Source: Planctomycetaceae bacterium UBA2671 (GTDB lineage: Bacteria; Planctomycetota; Planctomycetia; Planctomycetales; Planctomycetaceae). From it: DNA of 33,031 nt. The notes below the pieces were generated by a model. That model had not been told where the DNA came from, ran no database searches, and saw only the letters and a list, made by a program, of their open reading frames with translations. A program made the position numbers and the translations under genes. The stretch is from NCBI GenBank assembly GCA_002359185.1, contig DEML01000031.1, forward strand, positions 35,277 to 68,307. Reading direction: 5' to 3'. This document shows positions 14,323 through 23,322 of the stretch, piece by piece (the first letter of the stretch is position 1; each line of letters starts with the position of its first letter).

Positions 14323-16548
14323 ATGGCATCGCTCAAACAGCAGATTATTGACTATTTATCGCGAGCGAATTATCAGCCGTCGACACTGAAATCGGTAGCG
14401 AAAAAGCTGGCATTTAAGAAGAAGGATCGTGATAAACTCGACCAGGCGATCCAGGAGTTGATCGATGGCGGGAAGGTCCAGCAGGGAGAAACCGGTTTAC
14501 TTCATGTTGTCGACCGGGCACATCAATTGATCGGGATTTTTCGCAAAGTGACCAGCGGTAATGGCTATGTCATTTTACACGAGCCTAAACCATCAGACAT
14601 TACTGAAGATATTTTCATTGAACAACGCGATACCGGCGATGCACAAACGGGTGATGAAGTTGCTGTCGCTTTGAATAATCGCAGGAAGTCGGGTGATCAG
14701 CGGTGTGGCCGGATTGCAGAAGTGATCAAACGGGCCCGCAATCGCTTTGTGGGAGTCTATTTCGAAGAAGAAGGCCAAGGCTACGTCTTCATTGATGGCA
14801 AGAATTACGAAGAGGCGATCTGGGTCGGAGATCCCGGTGCCAAGGGAGCGCGGCCTGATGATAAAGTCGTCATCGAGATGATTCGCTTTCCGAATCATTA
14901 CGACGTAGGTGAAGCAGTGCTGGTCGAAGTGCTGGGAGATCGGAATCAGCCCGGCGTCGATACGCTGACCGTCATTCATGAATATGGATTGCCAACGGAG
15001 TTCTCTGAAGATGCTCTCGAACAGGCTTCCCAGCAGACGAAGCAGTTTGACGAAAACAATCTCGAAGGGCGTCTCGACCTGACACTCGATCCAGTCGTGA
15101 CCATCGATCCCATTTCAGCCCGAGACTTTGATGATGCGATATCGCTGGTGAGGACAGAAAATGGTCATTTTCACTTAGGAGTTCACATTGCGGATGTTTC
15201 TCATTTTGTGACACCGAACACGCCACTTGACCGTGAAGCTTACACGCGGGCAACCAGCGTGTATCTACCGACAAAAGTCATTCCAATGCTGCCGGAAGTC
15301 CTTTCAAATGGACTGGCCAGTCTGCAGCAGGATCGTGTGCGGTTTGTGAAGTCGGCTTTTATTGAATTCAATGCGGAAGGAATTCCGGTTGATACACGGT
15401 TTGCTAATTCCGCGATTAAAGTCAAAAAACGATTTGCTTATGAGGATGTCTCTGCGTTCCTGAAGAATCCAGAACAATATCGTGGTCAGTACGGCGATAC
15501 CATTGCAGATCTGCTACTCAATATGCAGGACCTGGCTCGCAAGCTGAGAAAACGTCGATTCGATTCGGGGGCACTCGAGTTGAGTATGCCGGAAATTCAG
15601 CTCTCGTTTGATGCGGAAGGAAAAGTCACGGGGGCTTTTGAAGCAGACCATGATGAGAGCCATCAAATCATTGAGGAGTTCATGCTGGCTGCAAATATTG
15701 CGGTGGCGACTTCGCTGAATGATCGTGGGGTCAGTTTTCTACGCCGGACGCATGGCGATCCTTCCGCTGAAAAGATGAAAGCATTCAGTGAATTTGTGGA
15801 GTCACTGGGACTATCGTTAACGCGATCGCAGAGCCGGCATGATATTCAGCAATTACTGGATGAAACGGCTGGCACACCATTACAAAAAGCTGTGCATTTC
15901 GCCTTTCTCCGCAGTCTGCAGCAGGCAGAATATTCTCCTGAAGAAGTTGGCCACTATGCCTTGGCCGCTGAGCAATATTGCCATTTCACCAGTCCCATTC
16001 GTCGCTATCCGGATTTGACGATTCATCGTATCGTCGATCGATTACTGATTCGCGGCGAGAAATACAAAGGTGAGAATCCCGAATTTCTGCACAAAGTTGG
16101 CATTCACTGCAGTGATATGTCTCGTCGAGCAGAACGAGCAGAGCGGGAATTGACGAAGCTGAAACTGCTTGAGTACATCGAGCAATTCGTGGGTCAGGAA
16201 TTTGATGCCGTTGTCACTGGAGTTGAACGGTTTGGGATATTCTGTCAGTGCCTTGAAGTCCCAGCCGAGGGGATGGTGCATATTAGTTCGCTGTCAGACG
16301 TCGATCAGTTCTACTTTGATCGCGATTTGAAATGTCTCATTGGCAAGCGGACAGATATTCGCATCCGACTGGGAATGACCGTTCGCGTTAAGATCACACA
16401 CGTCGATGTCGATCGCCGCGAACTGGATATGATGCTCATCAAAGTGATTGAAGAGAAAGCTCCACGCAAACGAAGTCCATCCAAAAAACGGCCGGATAAA
16501 AAGACGGCTCCCAAGAAAAAAACCAATCCTGGAAAACGCCGCCGGTAG
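14323..16548 (+). CDS. rnr: Ribonuclease R (RNB-family 3'-5' exoribonuclease)
   Basis: Processive hydrolytic exoribonuclease that degrades structured RNA, 741 residues. Order: N-terminal winged helix-like region at about 1-65; two cold-shock OB-folds; RNB catalytic domain from about 250 to 590; S1 domain at about 635-705; lysine-rich tail after 705. The RNB metal site reads TIDPISARDFDDAIS, with Asp262, Asp268, Asp270 and Asp271. Later core motifs are LGVHIADVSHFV, MLPEVLSNGLASL and YCHFTSPIRRYPDLTIHR. The tail (KRSPSKKRPDKKTAPKKK) resembles basic tails that aid ribosome or RNA binding in RNase R. No strong Shine-Dalgarno precedes ATG 14323, which may indicate coupling to the gene before. It ends tail-to-tail with the propeller gene across 30 bases, and no terminator is visible there. 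Confidence 0.96.
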   Translation: MASLKQQIIDYLSRANYQPSTLKSVAKKLAFKKKDRDKLDQAIQELIDGGKVQQGETGLLHVVDRAHQLIGIFRKVTSGNGYVILHEPKPSDITEDIFIEQRDTGDAQTGDEVAVALNNRRKSGDQRCGRIAEVIKRARNRFVGVYFEEEGQGYVFIDGKNYEEAIWVGDPGAKGARPDDKVVIEMIRFPNHYDVGEAVLVEVLGDRNQPGVDTLTVIHEYGLPTEFSEDALEQASQQTKQFDENNLEGRLDLTLDPVVTIDPISARDFDDAISLVRTENGHFHLGVHIADVSHFVTPNTPLDREAYTRATSVYLPTKVIPMLPEVLSNGLASLQQDRVRFVKSAFIEFNAEGIPVDTRFANSAIKVKKRFAYEDVSAFLKNPEQYRGQYGDTIADLLLNMQDLARKLRKRRFDSGALELSMPEIQLSFDAEGKVTGAFEADHDESHQIIEEFMLAANIAVATSLNDRGVSFLRRTHGDPSAEKMKAFSEFVESLGLSLTRSQSRHDIQQLLDETAGTPLQKAVHFAFLRSLQQAEYSPEEVGHYALAAEQYCHFTSPIRRYPDLTIHRIVDRLLIRGEKYKGENPEFLHKVGIHCSDMSRRAERAERELTKLKLLEYIEQFVGQEFDAVVTGVERFGIFCQCLEVPAEGMVHISSLSDVDQFYFDRDLKCLIGKRTDIRIRLGMTVRVKITHVDVDRRELDMMLIKVIEEKAPRKRSPSKKRPDKKTAPKKKTNPGKRRR

Positions 16549-16578
16549 ATTGAACAGGGATTCTACGGGAAACCAATC

Positions 16579-18117
16579 TTACTTTGCCAGATCGTAGCAG
16601 AGCAAAAGATCCTGATCTCGCAGGAAGAGTTTGCCATCGACAACGACAGGTCGCGCCCATGCCATTTTGGAACTGCGTTCCGGCTGATCGAACTGACTGA
16701 TCAGTTTGAATTCCTGCGGATTGCCTTCGATTAAATACATGGGACCATTTTCACTACGGAAATAGAGGTTTCCATCCGCATAAGTAATCGCACCTTTTCC
16801 GTTTCCAAAGAGGCGATCCTGCCAGGTAATGGCCCCCGTTTGAGCGTTAAGACAGGTCAGAATGTTATCGTTGGCTCCATAGATAAACCCATCAACCTCA
16901 ACCATGCCTCCATGGTGGTTCTTCATCTTTTCCGTTTTATAAACCAATCGGGGACGCGGAGTGTTGTCACCCAAATCAAGTAAAGCACCACCTGTGCCGT
17001 ATCCGGAGGCATAAAACACTTTGTTGCCAAGTTCGATCGGCGAACTGCAGTTCGCAGTGCCATTGGCAGCATTGTTATCACCCCAGAGTGCCCGTCCAGT
17101 TTGAGCATCAACTCCAAATAAACCGCTATGGCAGAAATTGATATACTGGAGTCTGCCATTGACGGTTGCTTTGATGGCCGAGGCATAACCGGCTTGAGGA
17201 TTACCAGGGACTGCTGTTTGCCACAAGACGTCTCCCGTCTGTTTATTCAACGCCACCATAGTTGCGCGATCACCGCCGGGTGTGACAATAACTCTGTCGC
17301 CATCAATCAATGGTGATTCTGAGATCCCCCAGACGATATTCGAGGCAGAGAAACGATCCAGAATATTCATCGTCCACATCAAATTGCCACGCTCGGAAAT
17401 GCAGCTCAAATCTCCAGAAGCTCCCAAAGTGTAGAGAGTCCCATTATCGAATGTAGGCGTGCTGCGAGGACCATTTCCCTGCCCATCCTGAAAGATATCT
17501 CCCTGTCGAACCGACCAAAGTTCCTGCCCTGTATTCACATCCAGAGCAATAATCGCCTCCTGCCCTGCACGCGTTCCCATCGTGAATATTTTGCCGTTCC
17601 CCAAGCTGACGGCTGAGTACCCTTCCCCAAGATTCCGAGCGGTCCAGAGAAGTTTGGGACCATTTTGAGGCCAGGATTTTAGCAATCCGGTTTCTGGGGA
17701 GCGGTTCTTACGATCCGGTCCAAGAAATTGAGTCCACTGGGACTCGGATGTCTTCTCTGTAGCATTACTTTTCATCTCCGTTTTAGAACCGGAGGAATTC
17801 GCAGGTTTGTCAGAAGTGGAAGGTGCGGTATCAATTTTATAGAGTCGTTGAGCCTGTCCTGTGGGGGAAGTGAAAATGGTGACCAGATCTCCAACACTCA
17901 CATCGGTGACACTTCCGGGCCGTCGATTAACTGTGACTTTAAAATTACGATCAGAAATATCAAAAGTTTGTTCGCTCTTTTCGATTGTTGAAACAATTGA
18001 TATTTGTGTATTGTTTCCAGAGATCTTTGTGACCCGGCCTGTAAATGTCTTGGCTTCAACGCAACTGACACCCAGGAAAAAAATCATTAACGTCAGGGTG
18101 AAGAGACTACGAAGCAT
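16579..18117 (-). CDS. Secreted PQQ-type beta-propeller repeat protein
   Basis: 512 residues with a signal peptide (LFTLTLMIFFLGVSCVEA, cleavage likely near 23), so exported. AAGGA lies 7 bases before ATG 18117. Residues about 24-90 form a small beta domain (KTFTGRVTKISGNNTQISIV) unlike the rest. A Ser/Thr-rich linker follows to about 125. The C-terminal propeller carries PQQ-type blades: ALDVNTGQELWSVRQG, ALNKQTGDVLWQTAVPG, DAQTGRALWGD and LNAQTGAITWQD. WTQFLGPDRKNRSPETG is the usual entry motif of planctomycete propellers of this type. There is no haem motif and no evidence of alcohol dehydrogenase activity, so binding of PQQ itself is not implied. The role is unknown. Confidence 0.9.
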   Translation of the reverse strand: MLRSLFTLTLMIFFLGVSCVEAKTFTGRVTKISGNNTQISIVSTIEKSEQTFDISDRNFKVTVNRRPGSVTDVSVGDLVTIFTSPTGQAQRLYKIDTAPSTSDKPANSSGSKTEMKSNATEKTSESQWTQFLGPDRKNRSPETGLLKSWPQNGPKLLWTARNLGEGYSAVSLGNGKIFTMGTRAGQEAIIALDVNTGQELWSVRQGDIFQDGQGNGPRSTPTFDNGTLYTLGASGDLSCISERGNLMWTMNILDRFSASNIVWGISESPLIDGDRVIVTPGGDRATMVALNKQTGDVLWQTAVPGNPQAGYASAIKATVNGRLQYINFCHSGLFGVDAQTGRALWGDNNAANGTANCSSPIELGNKVFYASGYGTGGALLDLGDNTPRPRLVYKTEKMKNHHGGMVEVDGFIYGANDNILTCLNAQTGAITWQDRLFGNGKGAITYADGNLYFRSENGPMYLIEGNPQEFKLISQFDQPERSSKMAWARPVVVDGKLFLRDQDLLLCYDLAK

Positions 18118-18399
18118 ATCAAAGTCCTTGCGGGTAGAGTCAATTTAAGATTAATGTTTAGCAGTGCTGAGAGTGTTTGCGAATGCATGATCATCAGAGC
18201 ATCGTCATTTGTCTTACTATTGCGAGATTACCGTAAGATTACAATACAATTTTCTGCTGTACGCAGTTTACTGTAGCGGTTTTTGATGGCGTCATCGCTA
18301 TATTTCCAGTCAACCACCCGCTACACATTCATGCAAACGGATATAAAAACTGAATTAATTCCTTCACATAAACGCTGCAGTCAAAGATTGTCTCCAAAA

Positions 18400-18861
18400 A
18401 TGAATAACTCTATTGAAAAAAAACTTTCTGCTCTGGGACTGACACTCCCTCCAGCTCCGGAAGCAGTTGGTTCCTACACGCCGGTCCTTAAAACAGGTTC
18501 ACTTGTTGTGACGAGCGGACAATTACCAACGATTGGAAAGGAGTTAACATTTCGGGGGAAAGTAGGACACGATTTAACCCGGGAAGATGGGCGTAATGCC
18601 GCTGAAGTCGCCTGCCTGAATGCCTTGGCTCAAATCAACAAGGCTATAGGCGGTTTAGAGAATATAAAGCAAATTGTCCGACTTGAGGGATTCGTACAAT
18701 CGACTGATGACTTTACAGATCAGCCGTATGTAATGAATGGAGCGTCAGATTTATTATTGAAACTTTTTGGAGATGCTGGTCTGCATACTCGATTCGCGAT
18801 CGGCTGCAATGCTCTGCCATTGAATGCAGCTGTTGAACTTGCACTTTGGGTGGAAGTTTAA
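18400..18861 (+). CDS. RidA (YjgF/YER057c/UK114) family protein
   Basis: 153 residues from ATG 18400; sequence upstream in the same frame is not family-like. RidA proteins hydrolyse reactive enamine/imine intermediates from PLP enzymes. This member matches the longer subfamily that begins IEKKLSALGLTLPPAPEAVGSY. SLVVTSGQLPT, EVACLNALAQINKAIGGLENI, VRLEGFVQS and LHTRFAIGCNALPLNAAVELALW are characteristic. The Arg usually found near the C-terminal beta strands (R in TR.A.G) is present. No Shine-Dalgarno is obvious. It is a single gene converging on the COX24-like gene. Confidence 0.9.
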   Translation: MNNSIEKKLSALGLTLPPAPEAVGSYTPVLKTGSLVVTSGQLPTIGKELTFRGKVGHDLTREDGRNAAEVACLNALAQINKAIGGLENIKQIVRLEGFVQSTDDFTDQPYVMNGASDLLLKLFGDAGLHTRFAIGCNALPLNAAVELALWVEV

Positions 18862-18933
18862 TTTCACCCTGGAAAAACTTATCTGGCAGATCAGTACCTG
18901 ATTTAACACTAAAGCTTATCACTGCGCAAGAAC

Positions 18934-18972
18934 AAACACCGTAAATCGAAATGTGTCGAATACGGTGTTTTT
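18934..18972. terminator. Bidirectional terminator between RidA and the COX24-like gene
   Basis: AAACACCGTA (18934-18943) pairs with TACGGTGTTT (18961-18970). TCGA/TCGA can pair inside the loop. A T-run ends the + strand side; the - strand side reads GGTGTTTGTTCTT. It is placed between two converging genes, as expected. Confidence 0.8.
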
Positions 18973-19002
18973 CAGTACGAGCTGATCCTGCGACGAAGAA
19001 AA

Positions 19003-19089
19003 CTACTTCTTGTGTCGAATTTTTGCGCGCATACGTCTTTTCTTACGACCGATTTTTCGACGCCCTTTACCTGTCTTCTTCGTACCCAT
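19003..19089 (-). CDS. AURKAIP1/COX24-type ribosomal mini-protein
   Basis: 28 residues, MGTKKTGKGRRKIGRKKRRM then RAKIRHKK: more than half Lys or Arg. The RRKIGRKKRRMRAKIRHKK core resembles the AURKAIP1/COX24 domain, annotated in bacteria as a tiny ribosome-associated protein and in mitochondria as mS38. An open frame continues upstream to 19260, but the sequence there is not protein-like. ATG 19089 has a GAGGGGG purine tract about 11 bases upstream on the - strand. The gene is very short, so the call rests on composition and motif. A terminator follows its stop. Confidence 0.75.
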   Translation of the reverse strand: MGTKKTGKGRRKIGRKKRRMRAKIRHKK

Positions 19090-19416
19090 GCAGTGTATGC
19101 CCCCTCTGGAATGTTTTATAGTTGTGAGTTTTAGACAAAAAATTACCTGACACAAAGTTATCAAACCGTGCAGGAATATGCAAACAGGATGATCCAAACC
19201 AGGATTTGGTGCGTTTATAGTCCCAATAATTATTTTAGTCTCTCTGGGTAAATTACTCAAAACTGCGAACAGAAATCCATAAGTGAACTTGCGGCAAGTA
19301 AAAGATCGTATACCATAAAAAATAGATCTTCATAAAAGTGGAATTTTACTTCCCTTCTTATCCACTTAAATTTATCAATCATTGATAGTTCAAAAAGTTT
19401 TCACGGTATCTCCAAA
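19090..19416. other. Divergent intergenic region with three dyads
   Basis: No gene was recognised. Upstream of the response regulator there are three successive inverted repeats: ACTTGC-G-GCAAGT (19287-19299), AAGATC/GATCTT (19302-19307 and 19325-19330) and AAGTGGA/TCCACTT (19336-19342 and 19361-19367). They could be operators or leader hairpins. No clear promoter hexamers or Shine-Dalgarno were found before ATG 19417. Confidence 0.4.
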
Positions 19417-20082
19417 ATGAATTCTTCTTTAAATGCTACTTTGCCTGTTGAGGATTTCTGTTCTCAAAAAGTGTTTATAATTGATGACAATAAAGATGTA
19501 CGAGAATCACTTTCTTTTCTTCTCAGATCGGTGCAGTTGAATGTTGAGACATTTGCAACAGGATCTGAGTTTTTGAGTTCAATTGATCCCCATACTGACG
19601 GATGCGCCATTATCGATATTTTAATGCCGACAATGTCAGGTACAGAGTTATTGAAAGAGCTGAAAAAGAAAAAAGTCTACTTCCCAGTCATCATGCTGAC
19701 GGCTCACGCAGATGTGCCAGTTGCAGTTGAATCGATGCGTTTGGGAGCTTACCATTTTCTACAGAAGAATTGCCTTGAGCAGGAATTGATTGACTGTGTT
19801 CGGAATGCTTTAAGATTCAGCCGTTCAATTCATCACGAGTGTCGCAATGAAATCGAATTGCAGAAACTTCTTGATAGCTTATCGAACCGAGAAAAGCAGG
19901 TGATGGAGCTTGTCGTGGAAGGTCAAACCAGCCGACAGGTCGCCGACAATCTGGGTATTGCGGTAAAAACAGTCGATGCTCATCGTGCCAACATGATGAA
20001 GAAGCTGGGTGTTAACAATGTTGCTGAGTTGATTCATAAGGTGATTATGTACCGCTCCGATGACATTCCTTCGGAATCCTGA
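19417..20082 (+). CDS. FixJ/NarL-type response regulator, orphan
   Basis: 221 residues, two domains. The receiver at about 17-130 has VFIIDDNKDVRESL (Asp23, Asp24), the phospho-acceptor Asp67 in CAIIDILMPTMSG, MLTAHAD with the signalling Thr, and FLQKN with the conserved Lys; the usual Pro after this Lys is Asn. The LuxR-type helix-turn-helix at about 150-212 reads LSNREKQVMELVVEGQTSRQVA and GIAVKTVDAHRANMMKKLGV, close to the FixJ class. It should bind DNA on phosphorylation. No histidine kinase lies next to it, so its partner must be elsewhere. The leader is rich in dyads. Confidence 0.94.
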   Translation: MNSSLNATLPVEDFCSQKVFIIDDNKDVRESLSFLLRSVQLNVETFATGSEFLSSIDPHTDGCAIIDILMPTMSGTELLKELKKKKVYFPVIMLTAHADVPVAVESMRLGAYHFLQKNCLEQELIDCVRNALRFSRSIHHECRNEIELQKLLDSLSNREKQVMELVVEGQTSRQVADNLGIAVKTVDAHRANMMKKLGVNNVAELIHKVIMYRSDDIPSES

Positions 20083-20193
20083 AGCCGTAGTATCACATTC
20101 GAGTATCTTTTCGACTCTCTCTTTGAATGAGTCATCATGAATTGCCGGGATTTCAGCAGGCATTCCCCTTCGAAATCACTATTGAATGCAGTA

Positions 20194-20214
20194 TCTTACA
20201 CAATCCGTGTGAGA
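20194..20214 (+). terminator. Hairpin downstream of the response regulator
   Basis: TCTTACAC (20194-20201) pairs with GTGTGAGA (20207-20214), one G-U, around AATCC. No T-run follows (TTGTCT), so termination is uncertain. It could instead be part of the leader of the formyltransferase gene. Confidence 0.35.
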
Positions 20215-20300
20215 TTGTCTGACCATAGTATGAATCAGAAAATTGACGTCATTTCGATCCGCACTTCTCATTTAAGTTGGCGAACCTGGAAGTGATTGAA

Positions 20301-21221
20301 ATGAAGGATCGTATCAGTTGGCAAGGCACATTAATAACAGACACTTTTGCGGAAGCATTTTCAGTCACGGGTACAAGGATCATCATTACTGCCGGATCAG
20401 AGAAATGGGCTGAAATCGCCGCGTACGAAGTGACCGGATACGGCACAAGTGTAATTGCCTGTGATGCCGAAGCTGGCATCGATACTTATTTGACTCCTGA
20501 GCAAACTCCCGATGGACGTCCCGGTGTCGCGGTCATGTTGTTTGCGTTCAATCTGGAGTCGCTCGCCAAAGCAGTCCTCAAGCGGGTCGGGCAATGTATT
20601 CTCACTTGCCCCACGACGGCAGTCTTTGATGGCGTTGAAGAGTCCACAGACGCTGAAAAGAGAATTGATCTGGGAAAGCAGCTTCGATACTTCGGAGATG
20701 GTTTTCAGGCATCCAAGGTCATTGGAGGACGTCGCTACTGGCGAATTCCGGTGATGGATGGGGAGTTTCTCTGTGAGGAACAGGTCGGTTCTTTTCGCGG
20801 CGTCGCTGGCGGGAATCTCTTGATTGGAGGAGAATCTCAACTCCTGGCACTTGAGGCTGCTGAAAGGTCCGTGGAGGCGATGAAGCAATGTCCTCAAGTG
20901 ATTATGCCCTTCCCGGGAGGCATTGTCCGAAGTGGGAGTAAGGTCGGCTCCCGGTATCAGGCTCTTAGAGCCAGCACGAACGATGCTTACTGTCCGACCT
21001 TAAAACCCCGGACTCAAACAGACCTCCTGCCCGAAACATCGGCGCTTTATGAAATTGTCATCGATGGACGATCAGCGGAGCATGTCGGCGAGGCGATGAA
21101 GGCCGGACTGGCTGTTCTGTCTGATGTCCAAGGCGTCACAGAAATTTCTGCGGGGAATTATGGTGGAAAACTGGGCAAGCATCATTTCCATCTACGCGAG
21201 ATTCTCGATAAGTTAAGTTGA
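20301..21221 (+). CDS. fhcD: Formylmethanofuran-tetrahydromethanopterin formyltransferase (Ftr/FhcD)
   Basis: Transfers the formyl group between (tetrahydro)methanopterin and methanofuran-type carriers in the H4MPT C1 pathway. 306 residues from ATG 20301, with GGAAG 8 bases upstream; a TTG start at 20277 is possible but less likely. Diagnostic stretches are DTFAEAFSVTGTRIIITA, VIACDAEAGID, GQCILTCPTTAVFDGV, GRRYWRIPVMDGEF, PFPGGIVRSGSKVGSRYQAL and ISAGNYGGKLGKHHFHLRE, all typical of Ftr. The length agrees with the family. None of the other H4MPT genes (mch, fhcABC, fae, mtdB-like) is in the window, so it is separated from them here. In planctomycetes the pathway is thought to serve formaldehyde oxidation and not methanogenesis. 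Confidence 0.93.
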   Translation: MKDRISWQGTLITDTFAEAFSVTGTRIIITAGSEKWAEIAAYEVTGYGTSVIACDAEAGIDTYLTPEQTPDGRPGVAVMLFAFNLESLAKAVLKRVGQCILTCPTTAVFDGVEESTDAEKRIDLGKQLRYFGDGFQASKVIGGRRYWRIPVMDGEFLCEEQVGSFRGVAGGNLLIGGESQLLALEAAERSVEAMKQCPQVIMPFPGGIVRSGSKVGSRYQALRASTNDAYCPTLKPRTQTDLLPETSALYEIVIDGRSAEHVGEAMKAGLAVLSDVQGVTEISAGNYGGKLGKHHFHLREILDKLS

Positions 21222-21312
21222 ATCTCAACCTTAACGTAATCTTCAAACTTCGCATGGGAGACTCAACAAGTCCCCTGCTCGCCAGACCCTCATCGCCTGA
21301 ATCAGAATCTCC

Positions 21313-23304
21313 ATGAGCAACTCAGAATCCAATTTCCTTAATGAAAACCAGCCTTTGCTGCCCGCTGCTTTCCACTGGGAAGTCTTCATTGTCGCGATTT
21401 TGATTGCTTTAAATGCCGGGCTTTTAATAGCCCGTCTAGGATCGTCTTCGGCTTTGGGAAGCGCTAACGATCGTTCCCGATGGTGTACGATCTGGTCGAT
21501 TTCTGCTCGCGGTACTTATCAGATTGATGAAATCATTCAGAATCCCGGTTGGGATTCGATTGATAAAGTTCGGCATGAAGGGCATTTCTATTCCACGAAA
21601 CCGCCATTATACCCGACGATGCTCGCCGGGCTTTATCGTGTGATTCATCAAATCACAGGCTGGAGTTTATTGACGGAGACAGAAACTGTTTCCCGATTGA
21701 TCCTCCTGATGGTGAATATGGTTCCTCTCTGGATCGCATTATTTTTCTTCTGGAAACTTTTACTGCTGTATGAATTTCCTGGGGAAGTTCGAACCATCAT
21801 CATCGCAATGTTAGCATTTGCGACTCCGTTTCTGCCTTTTCTGACCGTGTTGAACAATCATACGATTGCGGTTGTTACTCTCATCTTCGCAATCTATCCC
21901 GCTGTTAAAATACAAAAAGCACACGCGAATCAAGAATTACTTTCGAATCGCAATCTCGCCCTGCTCTACATGACCGCTGGTTTTTTCGCAGCTTTTACCT
22001 GTTGTAATGAGCTTCCCGCTGGCTTATTCGGAATTGCGATATTTCTGGTGCTATGCAAAGTGGACTGCAAACGAACCTGGATCTGGTTTGTGCCAGCTGC
22101 TCTGGTTCCGCTGATCGCTTTTTTTGTGACAAACATTATTGTGACAGGCGGTTGGAAACCGTTTTATCTGTATTACGGCACTGAAAAATATGTCTACGAG
22201 CATCTGGGAATCCCCAGTTACTGGGCAGAACCTCGCGGGGTTGACCGCGCACGAGATACCGTCCCTCAATATCTTTTTCATTGTCTAATCGGACACCACG
22301 GCATCTTCTCACTTACACCGATATTCTTACTGGCAATCCCCGGCTTCATACGAGGCCTTCGATCAAAAATCAGTTGGCAACGGATCTGGCATCTGATTGG
22401 TTTGATCCTCACTCTGGCCATTCTCGCATTTTATTGGAAACGGACTGAAAACTACAATTACGGTGGAGTGAGTGTAGCATTGAGATGGACGCTGTGGTTG
22501 ACCCCTTTCTGGATGCTGGCGATTGCGGAAGCAATAAGCTGCTGCTCCATTCGAAAAGGGATGTCTGTTTGCCTGCTAGTCCTCACCCTGCCTTCCATCT
22601 ACTCTGCCTGGGGCCCCTGGAATACACCCTGGCAGCAACCCTGGTTGTTCAATGTGATGTCTGCTCAAGGCTGGATTGACTATTCCGATCCTCCTCCTAA
22701 GATCGAACAACCAGTTCACAGCTGGTTAATCGCTTTGCCGGATTCCACTGAAGTGGATGTGGATTACTGGGTCGAGTTTATTACCGGGGAAAGTACGGTA
22801 CTTCGCATTGCCGATGCTGGCCCATCAGAATTTGAAGGTCAGACGGCTCGTAAGATTAATATCGTAGAGAAAGACCATCAAGACCGACCATTGAGGTCGC
22901 GAGAGTTGACTGTTAATACTCAGAAAGTTTTGGCAGGAGAGGACCCTGATCAGTTTTTGATGGATTGGACTGACTCCAAAGCAGGTGCGATCCGAAATGA
23001 TCAGGTGGTCTTCCTTAGAGGTATCCCGATATCACGAACTTATCATCGTAATTTTGATCGGTACGTTTTCATTCCCGTTCGAGACGAAGCATTTCGTTGT
23101 TTGCGACTCGCGGCCAATGTCTGGGATCCTCAGGCGATCCCTGAGAAATCACGAGTCGAGCGAGCCGACTTGTGGCTTTCTGAGGAAGTTCCCTTTGGAT
23201 TAGTGAAGATGCTTCAATCCGTTTCTTCCAGTCCTGGTCGAGATTTAGTTTCCCGTAAGAGCTGGCGAGCAGTAAAATTTAAGGTCGTAGAATCAACTCC
23301 ATAA
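21313..23304 (+). CDS. Multi-pass membrane protein, GT39/PMT-like glycosyltransferase
   Basis: 663 residues. The first transmembrane helix (VFIVAILIALNAGLLIARLG) is followed by an external loop NDRSRWCTIWSISARGTYQIDE, then GHFYSTKPPLYPTMLAGLYRV. This layout resembles polyisoprenoid-phosphate-sugar transferases, in which an acidic residue in the first loop is catalytic. About ten hydrophobic segments run to about residue 435 (IALFFFWKLLLLY, TIIIAMLAFATPFLPF, LFGIAIFLVLC, IWFVPAALVPLIAFFV and others). The last 200 residues form a soluble, probably periplasmic, domain. Acceptor and donor are unknown. It starts at ATG 21313, 91 bases after the formyltransferase, and is followed 18 bases later by a secreted protein gene. 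Confidence 0.75.
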   Translation: MSNSESNFLNENQPLLPAAFHWEVFIVAILIALNAGLLIARLGSSSALGSANDRSRWCTIWSISARGTYQIDEIIQNPGWDSIDKVRHEGHFYSTKPPLYPTMLAGLYRVIHQITGWSLLTETETVSRLILLMVNMVPLWIALFFFWKLLLLYEFPGEVRTIIIAMLAFATPFLPFLTVLNNHTIAVVTLIFAIYPAVKIQKAHANQELLSNRNLALLYMTAGFFAAFTCCNELPAGLFGIAIFLVLCKVDCKRTWIWFVPAALVPLIAFFVTNIIVTGGWKPFYLYYGTEKYVYEHLGIPSYWAEPRGVDRARDTVPQYLFHCLIGHHGIFSLTPIFLLAIPGFIRGLRSKISWQRIWHLIGLILTLAILAFYWKRTENYNYGGVSVALRWTLWLTPFWMLAIAEAISCCSIRKGMSVCLLVLTLPSIYSAWGPWNTPWQQPWLFNVMSAQGWIDYSDPPPKIEQPVHSWLIALPDSTEVDVDYWVEFITGESTVLRIADAGPSEFEGQTARKINIVEKDHQDRPLRSRELTVNTQKVLAGEDPDQFLMDWTDSKAGAIRNDQVVFLRGIPISRTYHRNFDRYVFIPVRDEAFRCLRLAANVWDPQAIPEKSRVERADLWLSEEVPFGLVKMLQSVSSSPGRDLVSRKSWRAVKFKVVESTP

Positions 23305-23322
23305 TCTGACAGGGGATGGATC

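Noticed and set aside
16579..18117. Quinoprotein alcohol dehydrogenase
   Set aside because: Only propeller repeats are present; the catalytic Asp/disulfide context and haem motif of true dehydrogenases are not seen.
19358..19366. DnaA-box-like TTATCCACT
   Set aside because: A single site with a mismatch, no cluster and no dnaA or dnaN nearby; it does not indicate an origin.
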